From NCBI GenBank assembly GCA_031771865.1, contig JASISA010000022.1:186001-250000 (forward strand): 64,000 nt of DNA. The letters run 5' to 3'. This document shows, in pieces, positions 22,211 through 34,227 of this stretch (its first letter is position 1; each line of letters begins with the position of its first letter). A program made the translations under genes and the position numbers. The stretch comes from Nothophaeocryptopus gaeumannii (Eukaryota > Ascomycota > Dothideomycetes > Mycosphaerellales > Mycosphaerellaceae). The notes beneath the pieces are model-generated. The model ran no database searches. It was not told the origin of the DNA and saw only the letters and a program-made list of their open reading frames with translations.

Positions 22211-25200
22211 TATGTCAAGTCTTGAAGAAAATCTTGTAGTGATACTAGCTGCTCCTGTTGTGATTTCTTAGCGTGGAGTCTCATAGGCATGCATTTAGTA
22301 TTGTGGTGGATCGGCGTGGCTGAAGGAAAGTAACTTTTGCCGTAGAGGCGCCCATTCTCTAAGTGTTTGATTCAGCGACTGTTGGTATACCCTCGCGTTT
22401 GCGGTAGCACGCGAAAGTGAGGTGCACATGGACGGCTTCAGTAAGTACATCAGCGTCAGTCATGACTCGATGAAATTATGAAAGCAGCTACTTCCTCCAA
22501 GTCTTCGGAGTTGTCCGGCAAAATCTCGGGATCGCATGTGCAAGTCTTGGCAAGAGCTATTTATCACGCTTGCTTCGCCGGTGCATTACGCGGGTTGGTA
22601 TAACCCAGATATAGCTTCAACTCCTTCAGTCATCAGAATACCTTCTATGCGAAAAGGTATTTCTCTCTGCACAGAGTTTTATGACTTCGTTGTAAAGTCA
22701 GCAAAAATGGAGCAGCCGACACCGTACGTCGCTTTCTTTTCAAAGGTACGCGTCAACCAGTTCCATTGGCCGCTGCTCTTGCTCGCCCCGTTGACACGAT
22801 GATCGCTCGACAAGAAGTCGAGATAGCCGTTGGGAATTCATGCTGTTTCTCTGGCTCTAGTGTTGATGCAACTCTCGCGTGAACACTAAGCATGTGTATG
22901 GTCGAGGGACTTTCAAAGCCGCTGCGCTACCTATCCCCCTGCACTTTATGATGCTCTATTCCAATCTGTTACGTCCATTGCCCGATGGCTCGTCTTGCTG
23001 TGGAGAAGCAATAGATTCCACGGCCGCTGGTGGGAGACTGCGTCAGAACAAGACCCTGCTGCGAGAAGCGTTCGGCGAGACGCGTCGAAAACACTGAAGG
23101 AATGCCTGCAGTTCGAAAACGACATTGCATCTCCGCGAGCTCACTGTGGACAAGCTTGAGATTGACGACGACCGACAATAGTGTTGCTTAATGTGGAGGC
23201 AAGAGGCCACTTTGGGGTTCACAGGGATCTGAGACCTACCATCGCTGGCAGCGTTTATGAAAATGCAGGAAAGATCACCTTGATGTAGAGGTTGTAAGAT
23301 GCATAGACCAGATATTCTGCGTCTGCCACAGGAGACGAGCCTCGACCCCATGGTTGACCTCGGGCAAACATCGACCCCACTCATCGTCGAGCATAGTACC
23401 ACACGAGAAGGCAGAGAGTTGACCCTCCAAGCCACCAATTCGCCGGTCACCGTACAAAGGAGGGGTTGGATCGATGCGGCGCATTTAAAGCAGCCTCATG
23501 ATGCACTCCCATCGGTACCCTGCAGTGCGAATAGAGGATATGGCTGATCTGCGGTTTAGCTTCCGAAGTCCCTCGCAAGCTTGATCCTCCTCTCAGTGAT
23601 GAAGCAGAGTTCACAGTGGCTTGCTTCCTCCTGGCGATCTATTGCATTGAAGTAGCTGACGAAAGCAGAAGGCCCGCTTGTGGCTTCTGTGGTGGAGGGC
23701 AGCAAAGCAGCTCGGAGAATGCGTACTGGATTCCAAATGCTGCGCGATCAAATGCATGCAGAGCGTACGTAGGAAGTAGCCTTGTGTCGTATCTCGCAGT
23801 AGTCGATCCAAAAGGAGAATCGTAGTCCTGCGCCTGTATTAATCTCGTCGGCAAAGAGAATAATGTCATGTCCGGCAGCGTTGGTTGTGCGACAGCAAGA
23901 TCAGTCAAGCGTCGCAATTGATTTCTGACGTTGGACGAGTGCAACCTGCGTGAGGAAAGTACTTATTACCTTAGCGAGCATCTGGGAAGTCTCATCGAGA
24001 GACGGCGGAGAAACAAGTCTGACCCCTCATCAACCATTCACGCACTGGCATGCCACGAGCCTCGATGCGCTCCACGTGCATTCCGCTTCATCGACAATCT
24101 ATTCCACGCAGCAAGCGAGGGGAAAACGTGCGTAGCCGTTGGACGGTGGGTACATGCGATGCCCCTGCAATCATTGCAGTAACGCTCGCCGAGTCAAGGT
24201 GCGACGCTGGTGCAAGTATGACGCTCAACCACTACTACTACTACGACTATTGCTACTCTTCCTCCTGGAGAGAGCATCTTCAATGCTGAAGTCCACACCA
24301 CCGCCGTCGCCGCGAAGGGCGGACGGCGTGGGGCCCTTGGCAAAAGCCAGGCTTGGCCGGTGGATGCCGCTTCCGCCACCCCCTGCTGAACTCTGATGGC
24401 GATGTTGTGCCATTCTTCGTACTGTACTATTAAGTGCTAACCTAGTGTGCCATCTCCGCCATCAACAACAATAGTCGGCCATCCTGCCATGTCTGATCTG
24501 GCTCCTTTGCCTTGTTCCTGCTTCTTGGCCGCATGCATCATTAGCTGATCGTCCATACGACTGCCCAAGCTGGGCAGCGTTCCTGTCCCATGCGGCAAGT
24601 GGCGGCGTCCGTCACTCGCCCTCTGCTCCGGTGTGTACAGTACCTCCTACAGTAGAATTACGGCACTGTCGCGGTTGGCGTCAACGGTGGCCCCGGAGGA
24701 GAGGGCATCTCAAGAACGCTAATCGCCCCACCAATCTAACCTCTGACCGCACCACTGCACCAGACGCCACGTCCTGCCTCTCTGCACGTCGACAGCAGCA
24801 GACGTGGTTTGCCCGCTCTGTGCCCTCGAGGCTCACACGATCCGTGTCTTCGAGAATGAATAACGAGCGATCCAGAATCCCCGGCGAGAAATTCATGACT
24901 AGCAATACTAAATACAGCATTGCGATTTCCCGAAAGAGGAATTTTTGGTGTCAATCGCGGCTACATGTTCAGTGCAAGATCTGCTCGAAACACCGGCGAT
25001 TTGGGATCTGGCGCTGCGATCCCAATGAGGCAGCTCGTTGAGATAGAGCGCAAAAGGGCAGATCGGACCCGATTTTGTCGGCACCGTAGCATGGAGGCTG
25101 CTTCTTAAAATCCGTCGAGAGTCTTCACCTCATGACCTTGCTCCATTCGTTGAGCTATTTAGAGGATTACCATACGATTGGCCAGTTGGTGCAAAAGACT

Positions 25201-26283
25201 TGGCCGTGCCACACATCCACATACGCAGCCAGTATTGGATTCTAGCCAGTCCCGACGCTCCCTGCATCTGCAAGCCCTGGCACAGATGCAGCCTCGCATC
25301 GATGACAGCTAGAGCCAACGTGGAGACCAGGAGGCGAGGTCGCAAGACGTGCGAGTACGAGGCCTGATCGCACATGGGCCCCTGGGTCATACGTGACCTG
25401 ACGTGCCATCTCGCAGCCCTCAAAGACTTGTGCTTGCTTCGGCTATTCAGAGCCTATGCACTCCTAGAGACGCCTCTTTCGACACTGTCTGGAGGAGGCT
25501 TTCTATGCCTATTCATATTGGCGCAATCCGTGTGATATTGGTGAGGCTAGTGACGCCACATATCAAGTGAAGCCCAAGGACAACAAGGCAACGATGAATT
25601 TGCATGCATTCGTTGTCACTTCTCCGGAATCAACAGCATGCTCTTGCGAAGTTGCAAAAGGGCAAGTTGCCACTGCAATCTCGGAGCATCTCCCGTTCGT
25701 ACAGTTGCTCGGTGGACTATAGGTCCCGCTGTGGACTGGGCAGACATCCCGGCAGTCTCGCCTTGCGAAGTCCTACGTGCGTCGTGGTTCTGGTGCTGCT
25801 GTGAAGGCCTGCTACCTCAGTTGCGGCTCACACATGAAGCCCTGATTATTGCTAACTCAGCAGCCCTCGACATCTGACACATGGTCATTAATGACCTAAC
25901 GGTCGGCCATTCCGTCGATCTCACAGCCTCTTGATCAATCATTCCTTGCCGCCGCGCTTGTTCCCTTAGCGCTACCGACCTACTGGGAACGCCACGCACA
26001 GGAAGGCGTCGAACTGTTCTTAGAAGTCTATTCCGGTCTAGCATTCTTTCATCTTGTCGACTGGAGATCTCCCAGCAATTTGTCGCACAACTGCAAGGCT
26101 GAAGTCAAGACGGGAGAGCCTTTCGTCATTCAGCACGACCAGAACGACCAGAACGACGGGCACTCGCTACTTAGCCTCACAAAGGGCGATGCTACCCTTC
26201 AGCTTGCAGCTTCCAGAATCGAGTGCTATTGGACCGGGACCTGTTGGTGGACACCGCAACTTTAATCTTGTGCTACTGTTGTG
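22211..26283. other. 4.1-kb region without a clear gene
   Basis: All six frames are broken into pieces under about 140 codons. None has a recognisable motif or a splice-joined continuation that I can support. The right end (about 26040-26283) is the promoter/leader of the Zn2Cys6 gene and contains a short tandem cgaccagaa repeat near 26137-26157. No tRNA-like cloverleaf was spotted. A long non-coding RNA or lineage-specific small genes cannot be excluded. Confidence 0.5.
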
Positions 26284-27739
26284 ATGCCTTCAGCGCAGTC
26301 TCAGCATAGCATGTCACCCTCCACTACAAGGACCGCAGGTCATGCCGCCCCAGCTTCTTCCGACCAACTCACACTGGCTCGCGCCAATGCTCATGCGCCC
26401 GAGCCCTCTGTGCCGGGAGCCCCACTACAACCATCTGGATCGAATGGGAAGACGCAGAAGCCATCCAAAACAAAGTCAAGCAACAAACACCTCCTCAAGT
26501 CAAGTTCTACGCCTCAGTTGCGAGGTTCCATTATGTCAGACCTGGAGCTGGACAAGAAACGAAATAAGCTTGGATACCAAAGGATATCTATCGCCTGCGG
26601 TAAGTGACGCGCCCCTGCTATCGTTTGACCATTGCGAGCCGTCTGGCACGCGCCACCCTGCTTCCCGTCTCCGCGCGCAAGTACTTTGCTGACTACTAGC
26701 GTCAGCACACTGTCGTCGTCGCAAAATCAGATGCCTGGTAGCTGAAGACGACCCCGAGCAGCGATGTCAGAACTGCATTCGGTTGAAGAAAGAATGTGTG
26801 TTTTATCCGGTCGACCAGCAGGCAGCCATAGACGCCCGCTCCGAGGCCTCCAGCAAGTCAGGAGTCCCCTCTGGACCAGCCTCCGCCGTGTCGACCTCAC
26901 CGACGACAGTTGGTTCGCAGAACTTCGATCAATCTGGGCACCAGTTTGGCAGAAACTTACAAAGCACCCCCTCACAAGTTTCGACTCCTTTTCAAGAGCC
27001 TTATGTGCCTTCAAGTGGTAGCGTGCAAATGCAAGGTGTGTGCGCCATCGGACCAGGACCGAGCGCGACTGATAATTATGCCATAGGTGAATACGTACCT
27101 CAAGGCTACCCATTTCCAATCCACGGACGGTCGGCACATTCACAATCACAATCATGGGGCAACTCTGATTATAGCGCACACGGGCAACCCGTGGCCTCCG
27201 GGCACGGACAGCCCGTTCTTCAGAGGTACCATTCTGCGATGACAGCGGACGTCGCGCCCATCCCACCACCTGAAACCTTGGAGCAGCCTTCGCCGAGCGT
27301 GCAACAAGTCGAGTCTTTCCAAGGGTACAGCCCGGAGCACATGCAGCAGCAGCACCCGCAGCAGCACCCGCATCCGCATCCACATCCACGGTGGCAGCAA
27401 CAGCAACAACCAGTTCGGTCGATATCATACGCAGGATATCCGAATTTTAACCCTTCTTACCACCAGCAGCAACAGCAGGTTCCTAGCCCTTATTTGCAGC
27501 AAGGAACGTTTCAGGCGCAGGCACCCGATCCCCGATCAATGCAGATAAGTCCTGGCCATGGGCATCCGCTTGGACAACACTACGTACTGCCGCAGGATCA
27601 GCAACGTTACCAACACGTCCAGCCAACGCAGCAAAGCTGGTACACTGAAGCGCAATCGTCCTATCCAACGGGCAACGCGACTTCCCGCACTTTACCAAGT
27701 CATCCTCCGCAAGGAGAATATCAGCGCAGACCTGACTAG
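26284..27739 (+). CDS. Zn2Cys6 transcription factor with Gln/His/Pro-rich tail
   Basis: Exons 26284-26599 and 26706-27739 (106-bp intron, gtaagt...gtcag) encode 449 residues. The zinc cluster is C105-A-H-C108, C115, C126, C129, C136, i.e. CX2CX6CX10CX2CX6C, with the basic HCRRRKIRC face that contacts DNA. The intron falls between the first and second Cys. Upstream residues are Ser/Pro-rich. The tail is dominated by Gln, Ser, Pro and His, with runs such as QQQHPQQHPHPHPHP, and has no visible fungal-trans middle domain. It should be a nuclear DNA-binding regulator, probably an activator by its Gln-rich tail. Targets are unknown, and it does not sit in an obvious cluster. Confidence 0.88.
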
Positions 27740-30191
27740 GCACAGCACGAGACAGTCTCAGACAAAAGGCATAGGGCAGGTAGATACGAGCGATTTGGGC
27801 CAAAGGGATCTGGTCGGAATAGCGGCGTAGACGGCAACTTGTTTCAAGAACGTGAGGAGCAGATCAGTCGGACGATATACACAAGTCAGAGTCGTGATGA
27901 TGACTGAGACTGACTGGAAGGGGCGGAACGGCGTTTGCGACGAGGACCATCAGAAGGAGCAAGCAAAGAGAGATTGGGAGTAGGGGCCTGGAGCGTTCGT
28001 CGACAAGCAGCCTCGATAGATTCGCTATCGGGCTGCGGAAACCTAGCGAAACACGGTGAAGTCAACGGTGGGCGACCAGTGCGAGTGGAAACCCAGTCCG
28101 AGTGGAAAGCAAGTCGTGAACAGCCTTTGATTGCGGATACTCGATCATTCCAGCGTCGAGCAACTCAGGTTTCGAACTGCTCGAGGAAAATTGTACCGCA
28201 GAGTGCTAGCGGTCACTATCAGCACGCTGATGCAATTGCCTCTTCGGTTTGACCGCCACACAGACTCCGTACATTGTGGTGAATGATGGCAGTCATGGGA
28301 CGCTCAGTTTGCGAAACAGAGTGGAAAGCGGTCCGGCTCCGAATCTCTAGCACTCGGTGTGTCACGCCATGCAGAGACAACGCGCAGCGTGCAGGGCGCA
28401 GATGTGGAATATGTAAGAGCGTTGCGCATTTTGTGTCAGCGAGACCCTGGTCAAGACGCATTTGTATTGCCCACGGCCGCCTGAGTGCTCCCAGGAGACG
28501 ACCATCCGGGCTTGTGGAGGTCGCACAGAGTCTTTCAGCGGCAGCTCGTGATGCACACCATCCGTATTGCGCCACCCATCTGTATGCGAGACATCGAGTC
28601 CACGTTCCCGCTGCCCACACACACACGCTGCAGCAACGTGCTGCAATCTCACTGGAACGGCTGCTCTTCGGTCCTGGCATCCACCTATTGTACCCGAGAT
28701 CGAATTAGCCCAAAATCCGAGAAGCCCTCATACCTTTCATATATATATGTCGGCGACATGCTGCACTCACACACCGAAACACTGCCCTCAATGAAAGTTA
28801 TGTGCGTCTGCGAAGCCGCTGCTCCGGCTAGGTGCCCTTCAAGGCCTGGCGAGAATTGGTTGATCCGCCGATTGCAAACAACCACGTACCTTGGCAGGCG
28901 CCAACGCCAGCGAACTCGCTACTCAACCTTGCTGCTCCTTCATTAATGTCAACTGTGCAGCTCTCGCCCTGCAGCCTACTCCCGGCCTTCTCGTGCTTGT
29001 TCCAGCATTATGTCGCGGGACGCCGCCGTTATCTGTCACCTCTGTCTGAGGTTAGGCCGGTGTCATGCGATATATAATTGACAACAAGCGTCCGGCCACA
29101 AAGCAAGGTCGAAACATTCTTCAAACCCACTGGAGGTCATCTTTCCATCAAGGAAAAGAAAACCCGTGGAGATGACGTCAGGACGGCTATGCAGACCGCT
29201 CCTCTTCCACATGCCGGGCTGAGGCGACAACTGCCGTCTGCGCTCCCGCTTTCTGGACGGAGCACAGAGAACTTGTACGCCCAGCTCTTGTACAGGCTCG
29301 TACTTCAGAGTGCAGAGTAATTCTGGGCGGCCTCGAGTCCGACTGGCAGCGTGCCGCGGAAAGACCCCTCCGACCGAATGCGACCGTACTCCAGCAACAG
29401 AATCCGACCGAATTGCTCCAGTATCATCGACGACCGGTCTTCAGTGGATGAGGATCCGCATATAGCAGCCCATTGCACGAGGGGACATGGGCGGAAAGAG
29501 GCAGAGAGTTGTTGGATGAGAGGAGGCAGCGATAGTCAATAGAGACTCATCGCATCTTTATAGTTGAGTCGTCGATGAAGTTGCCCTCTATTCTTCATTG
29601 CACGTTGGATCAATAGATAGAAGAGCATACGTTTGCAAGCACCCTCAAGAGTCTTGCTAAGAAACGAGGTTGAGATCTCGAAACTCCTATTCGCTGGTGC
29701 AAGTATCATGAATTAGGTAAATGAACTGCCGCTTATGCATACATATATGTTTCGCTGTCACTGTAAGCACGAGGACGTGTTGATGCCAAGCCGAGGAACG
29801 ATAACGGCGGACTGAAGAAAGCCGTTGTGCAGGTTCCAAAAGTAGCCCGAGCAGGCCGTCTTTGACCTTATGCCATCCATCGAGAACGAATAATTATTAT
29901 TGCCCATACAACCGTCGATCGAAGAGCACGGTTCATTATCTCTGCACGAGCACCAAAGTGCCGACGTAGGCCTTGCATGTACGGCGCTTTGCAACATGGA
30001 AAGCTTCGAGAGACTGTTCATCTTGATCTAGTCTAGATACACTTGGGCAAGAGCTAGGTCTGCACCTTGATGAACAAGGAGCGCAAGTCAATCTCGTTGA
30101 ATTTAGTCTTCAAGGCGAAGAGCTTGACTTTTGCAGAGTACTTGAGAAGCTCCAAGGCTGTGCAACAGTCATACAGTCGCTATTGGTATAC
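27740..30191. other. 2.4-kb region without a clear gene
   Basis: Frames are short and overlapping. A short tatatatat tract is near 28739-28747. At 29081-29320 there is an 80-codon stop-to-stop stretch beginning in TSVRPQSKVETFFKP; it has no ATG before it and no supported upstream exon. No RNA gene was recognised. Confidence 0.45.
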
Positions 30192-31371
30192 CTACGGGAT
30201 CAAGATCGCGCGACCACGAACCTTTCCTGCACTCAAATCATCAATCGCCTTCTGGAAATCTTCGAGCTTGTACTTCTGCGTATGAAGCTTGACCTTTCCT
30301 TGAGCGGCTAGCACCATGAGCTCCGCGAGATCATTGTACGAGCCAACGAGGTTGCCGATGATGTTGATCTCGGTCGAGATGATATCGATGGTAGCAAGCA
30401 CCAAGTTTTCTCCATATCCTGAAAGCAGAGATTGAAAGGTTAGCAGAAGTGTGAGACTCTGAATCACTTGGATGCTTTGATCGCTTACCGACGACATAAT
30501 AGTTACCCGCCCGACGAAGCATCTTGACACCGGTCGCAGTCGCACCGCCCTCGGCGACGAAATCGATCACGGCCTCGGCTCCTTTACCTCCAGTCAGATC
30601 CAGGACTTCTTTGACAAAGCTGCCATCTTGAGTTGCTCGAACGACGTGGTCTGCGCCGATTTGCTTGGCCAAGGCAAGAGCATCGGGGTTCTGGTCAATC
30701 ACAACCAGTGTTGCCCCCGAAATGGCTTTCATGACCTGAATACCTATGTGTCCCAGGCCTCCAGCCCCGATCATCACACAGACGTCGCCTGGTCGGAGGA
30801 GTTTTGCGGCCTTGGCGGCAGCGTGGTACGCCGTCAGCCCGGCATCTGCGAGAGCTGCCACATCGGCGGGCTGAAGCTTTGGATCAAGCTTGATTACACT
30901 GCGAGCGGTTGTGCGCAAATAAGCAGCGTAACCTCCATCGACATTGATGCCCGGGAATGTGCTGTCCTCGCAATGCACGTCGTCACCACAGCGACAGGCT
31001 CGACAGAGACCACAAGTAACGAGCGGGTGAAGAATGACGGGATCGCCAATCTTGAGACCTGTCACTGCTTCGCCTACCTCGTGGATCCAACCGGCGTTCT
31101 CATGCCCAATGGTGTACGGGAGCGTCACACCAGACTTGTCCGCCCACTGGCCCTCAAGAATGTGGATGTCGGTTCTGCGCTTTTTGTCAATGGGCTTCTC
31201 AGTCGCCTCGATCGAGAAGGATAGGATGGGATGGGACGGGATGGGAATGTACCTGCAGACACCAGCAGCGCCGATTTTGACAATCACGTCCAGGGGGGAT
31301 GTGATCTTTGGCTCGGGGACTTCATCCAGCTGGAGATTCTGGTGGTATGCAACCACACGGACGACCTTCAT
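30192..31371 (-). CDS. Zinc-dependent medium-chain alcohol dehydrogenase
   Basis: Exons 31371-31253, 31174-30489 and 30418-30192 encode 343 residues. Joins restore GAAGVCR-TDIHI and VVG-YGENL. The catalytic zinc site uses Cys in GVCRTD, the GHE motif (TIGHENAG) and a later Cys/Asp. The structural zinc loop is CGLCRACRCGDDVHC. The Rossmann motif GAGGLGHIG is followed by VVIDQN, whose Asp points to NAD(H). It resembles bacterial-type NAD-dependent alcohol dehydrogenases more than yeast Adh1 and lacks a targeting peptide. It is expected to oxidise alcohols or reduce aldehydes in the cytosol; substrate unknown. Divergent from TOP3. Confidence 0.9.
31223..31246. repeat. ggatg-type pentamer repeat inside ADH intron 1
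   Basis: Consecutive ggatg/ggacg units (aggatgggatgggacggg and on) lie wholly within the first intron of the alcohol dehydrogenase, near its 5' splice site on the minus strand. Confidence 0.75.
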
Positions 31372-31788
31372 GTTGCCCGTACTTGCACCGCTGCCTCACA
31401 CCGACTCGGCGCCGGTCAGTAGTAGTATCTTTTACTTATAGGTCCTCATCCGTCATCCGCCAGCCCGTCCACGGAGGAACGGCTCAAATGCACCCCGCCA
31501 TGAAGCGTAGTGCCGTAATGGGAGGCGTCTACCAGAGTGTGGAGGGTCCAGTCCAGTCGAGTCGATCTACGACATGTGTGCCTGAGGCTGTAAGGCGTGC
31601 ATGAATGAATGCCTGGCGCGACACGACGCGTCTGCCTTGTCGCGTCCCCCGGTCGTACCTTCTTCCCTCATCGCTGCGCAGATTCTGTTCATGATTTCTG
31701 ACACTGACAACGCGCCCGCCACACCCACACTCCCTCTTACCTACCATGCGGAGACACAGACGCTGCACTTTGCCCGGCTCGAGACAGG
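31372..31788. promoter_or_regulatory. Divergent promoter of the alcohol dehydrogenase and TOP3
   Basis: 417 bp separate the two start codons. Minus-strand frames across it are shadows. No specific regulatory motif is claimed. Confidence 0.55.
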
Positions 31789-33999
31789 ATGGTGGCGCCA
31801 AAGGTGCTCTGCGTGGCTGAAAAGCCTTCCATCGCCAAAGAGGTCGCCAAACACCTCGGCGGTGGCCACTACCAGACGGTATGCCGCACGCCTGCCTCGC
31901 CTCGCCTCGCCTCGCCACGTCTTCCGTCACCGGTCTCTCGTTGACTGTCGCTGTAGCATAACATCCAAGGCAATCCATATGTCAAGAACTACGACTTCTC
32001 CTTCAACTTTCCTCAATGGGGACAGTGCGATGTGACCATGACGTCAGTCCTCGGCCATCTGATGACTCAAGAATTCGAGCAGCAATACCAAGGGTGGAAG
32101 TCTTGCGATCCATCCGTCCTGTTCGAGGCAGCTGTCCAGACGTTTGTACCGAACGACAAGAAAGCGGTTGCAAAGAACATCGAGACCCGCGCGCGATCCT
32201 CTACATATCTTTACATCTGGACCGACTGCGACAGGGAAGGCGAGAACATAGGCGCGGAAATCCGCGAGTGCGCCCTCAAGACCAATCAACGACTGAAAGA
32301 CCCCGGGAGGATCGTTCGAGCAAGATTCTCCAACGTCGAGCGCTCCCATGTGCTCAACGCGGCGCGGAATCCAGTAACGCTGGATGATGCACAGGCCAAC
32401 GCCGTCTATGCGAGGCAGGAGCTCGATCTCCGCATAGGCGCTTGCTTCACACGCAATCTGACTCTGTCCCTACAGAGCATGTTTCCGGGAGATGAGAGGC
32501 CAATGATCAGTTATGGCAGCTGTCAATTCCCAACGCTTGGATTCGTTGTAGAGCGATACATGCGCGTGCAGAACTTCGTGCCAGAGGCATTTTGGGCCAT
32601 CAAAGTCACGCACCACAAGCAAGGCATCAAGGTCAACTTCAAATGGGCGCGAAATCATCTCTTCGATCGAATGATGGTCGTGATCCTGTTCGAGCGCTGC
32701 GTCTTGGCGCGCACCGCCACAGTGACCAAGGTGCAGACCAAGCCAACCAGCAAATGGCGCCCGCTGCCACTCACTACTGTTGAGCTCCAGAAGTGCGGCA
32801 GCCGGTTCCTGCGAATGGACAGTCAGCGTGTCATGTCGATAGCGGAAACGCTATACCAACGCGGACATATCAGCTATCCGCGTACCGAAACGGATCAATT
32901 CGATCGCGACATGGACTTGCGCGGGCTCGTCGAGAAACAAGCCAACGGACAAGGACAGTGGAGTCCATATGCGCGAGGGTTGTTCAATGGTGGCTTCCAG
33001 TGGCCTCGAACGGGCAGCAACAATGACAAAGCGCACCCTCCCATTCACCCTGTTAACTATGTCGACAGGACGGTACTGAATGCAGAGGAGCAGCGTGTCT
33101 ATGAATTTGTCGTGCGCCGCTTCTTAGCCTGCTGCAGCGAAGATGCCAAAGGCTCCAAGACAGAGATCAGCATTTTGTATGGATCGGAGATTTTCAACAC
33201 CACTGGCTTGACCGTGCTACAGCGAAACTACCTGGACGTATATCCATACGATAAATGGACCAGTAGCCAAGACCTCCCTGAGTTTCAGGAAGGAGAAGTA
33301 TTCGTCCCAGCAGAGGCTCTCATGTACGATGGCGAGACCAGCCCGCCCGGTTACCTGACTGAGCCCGAGCTGATTGCCCTCATGGATTCGAATGGCATCG
33401 GCACCGACGCCACCATGGCAGAACACATTGTGAAGATCAAAGATCGGAACTATGTCATGACGAGATCGCGAGGCGGGCAGGCACGCCCTCGTATTGCCGA
33501 TCACTCCGATGAAGAAGGCGAGGCTCCCGAGACTGGCGGAAGAGGTTGGGGCCGAGGCCGTGGTCGCGTTAGGAGTAGGGGACGAGGTGGTCGCGGAGGT
33601 GCTGCAAACGGTCGAAATGGTGGCAATACTCAAGGTGTCGAGGAGTTCATACCCAGCACGCTTGGAGTTGCCCTCATTCAAGGCTATGAAAGCATGGGCC
33701 ACGAGATCAGCATGGCGAAGCCATTTTTGCGGAAGGAGGTGGGCCATGCTGCTTGTCAGATCCGTCCATTCATCGACTGACCTGTTTGCAGATGGAGCTG
33801 AAGATGAAAGCGATCTGCGAAGGCCGTCAGTCACGTACCGAGGTGGTTGAAGGGACCATCGAGCAGTATCGTGCTGTGTACATGCGGACGCAACAGCGCT
33901 TCGACCTTCTCCGCCGGGTGAGTGCCTCGACACATCGCAAACATTCGCCACTAATGAGAATAGTCAATCCGCAGGTACGTCCTCCGCGAGCAGGTTTAA
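31789..33999 (+). CDS. TOP3: DNA topoisomerase III (type IA)
   Basis: Exons 31789-31878, 31957-33738, 33792-33917 and 33964-33999 give 677 residues. The TOPRIM domain opens with Glu11 in VAEKPSIAKE and has the D120-C-D122-R-E magnesium site (WTDCDREGENIG). The active-site Tyr is Y337 in ISYPRTETD. Later type IA motifs include KAHPPIHPV, MDSNGIGTDATMAEH and FIPSTLGVALIQGY. The C-terminal exons give MKAICEGRQSR and a short REQV end. An Arg/Gly-rich stretch at about residues 557-590 interrupts the region before FIPSTLG. With a Sgs1/BLM helicase and Rmi1, Top3 dissolves double Holliday junctions. The 36-nt last exon is predicted only from its AG and stop. Confidence 0.93.
31895..31916. repeat. 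cctcg pentamer repeat inside TOP3 intron 1
   Basis: Four cctcg units in a row, then a partial one, sit in the middle of the first intron of TOP3 (31879-31956). Confidence 0.8.
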
Positions 34000-34227
34000 G
34001 TATTGCTGCCGACGACTCTCCTCAATTCGCCGCTTGCTACATCTTTTGTTTCCCTGCCTGCTGGGCCAATGAAGATGTCGGGAAGCATCCACCATGTGAA
34101 GACTGGCTTCTGAAGGTCCAGCGAAGTTTCAAAAGAGCCGCCAACCAACATGTCGCGTTGAAGGAAAATCACGCGCGTGATTGGACCACAAGAGCTTCAT
34201 CGAATCCTGCCTCTTCTTATACCACCA

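Noticed and set aside
26727..27428. 233-codon minus-strand frame opposite the first Zn2Cys6 gene
   Set aside because: Antisense of the zinc cluster and Gln/His-rich tail; Ala/Val repeats arise from the complement of cag/cac-rich codons.
33217..33951. 244-codon minus-strand frame opposite TOP3
   Set aside because: Shadow of conserved topoisomerase exons; no family match.
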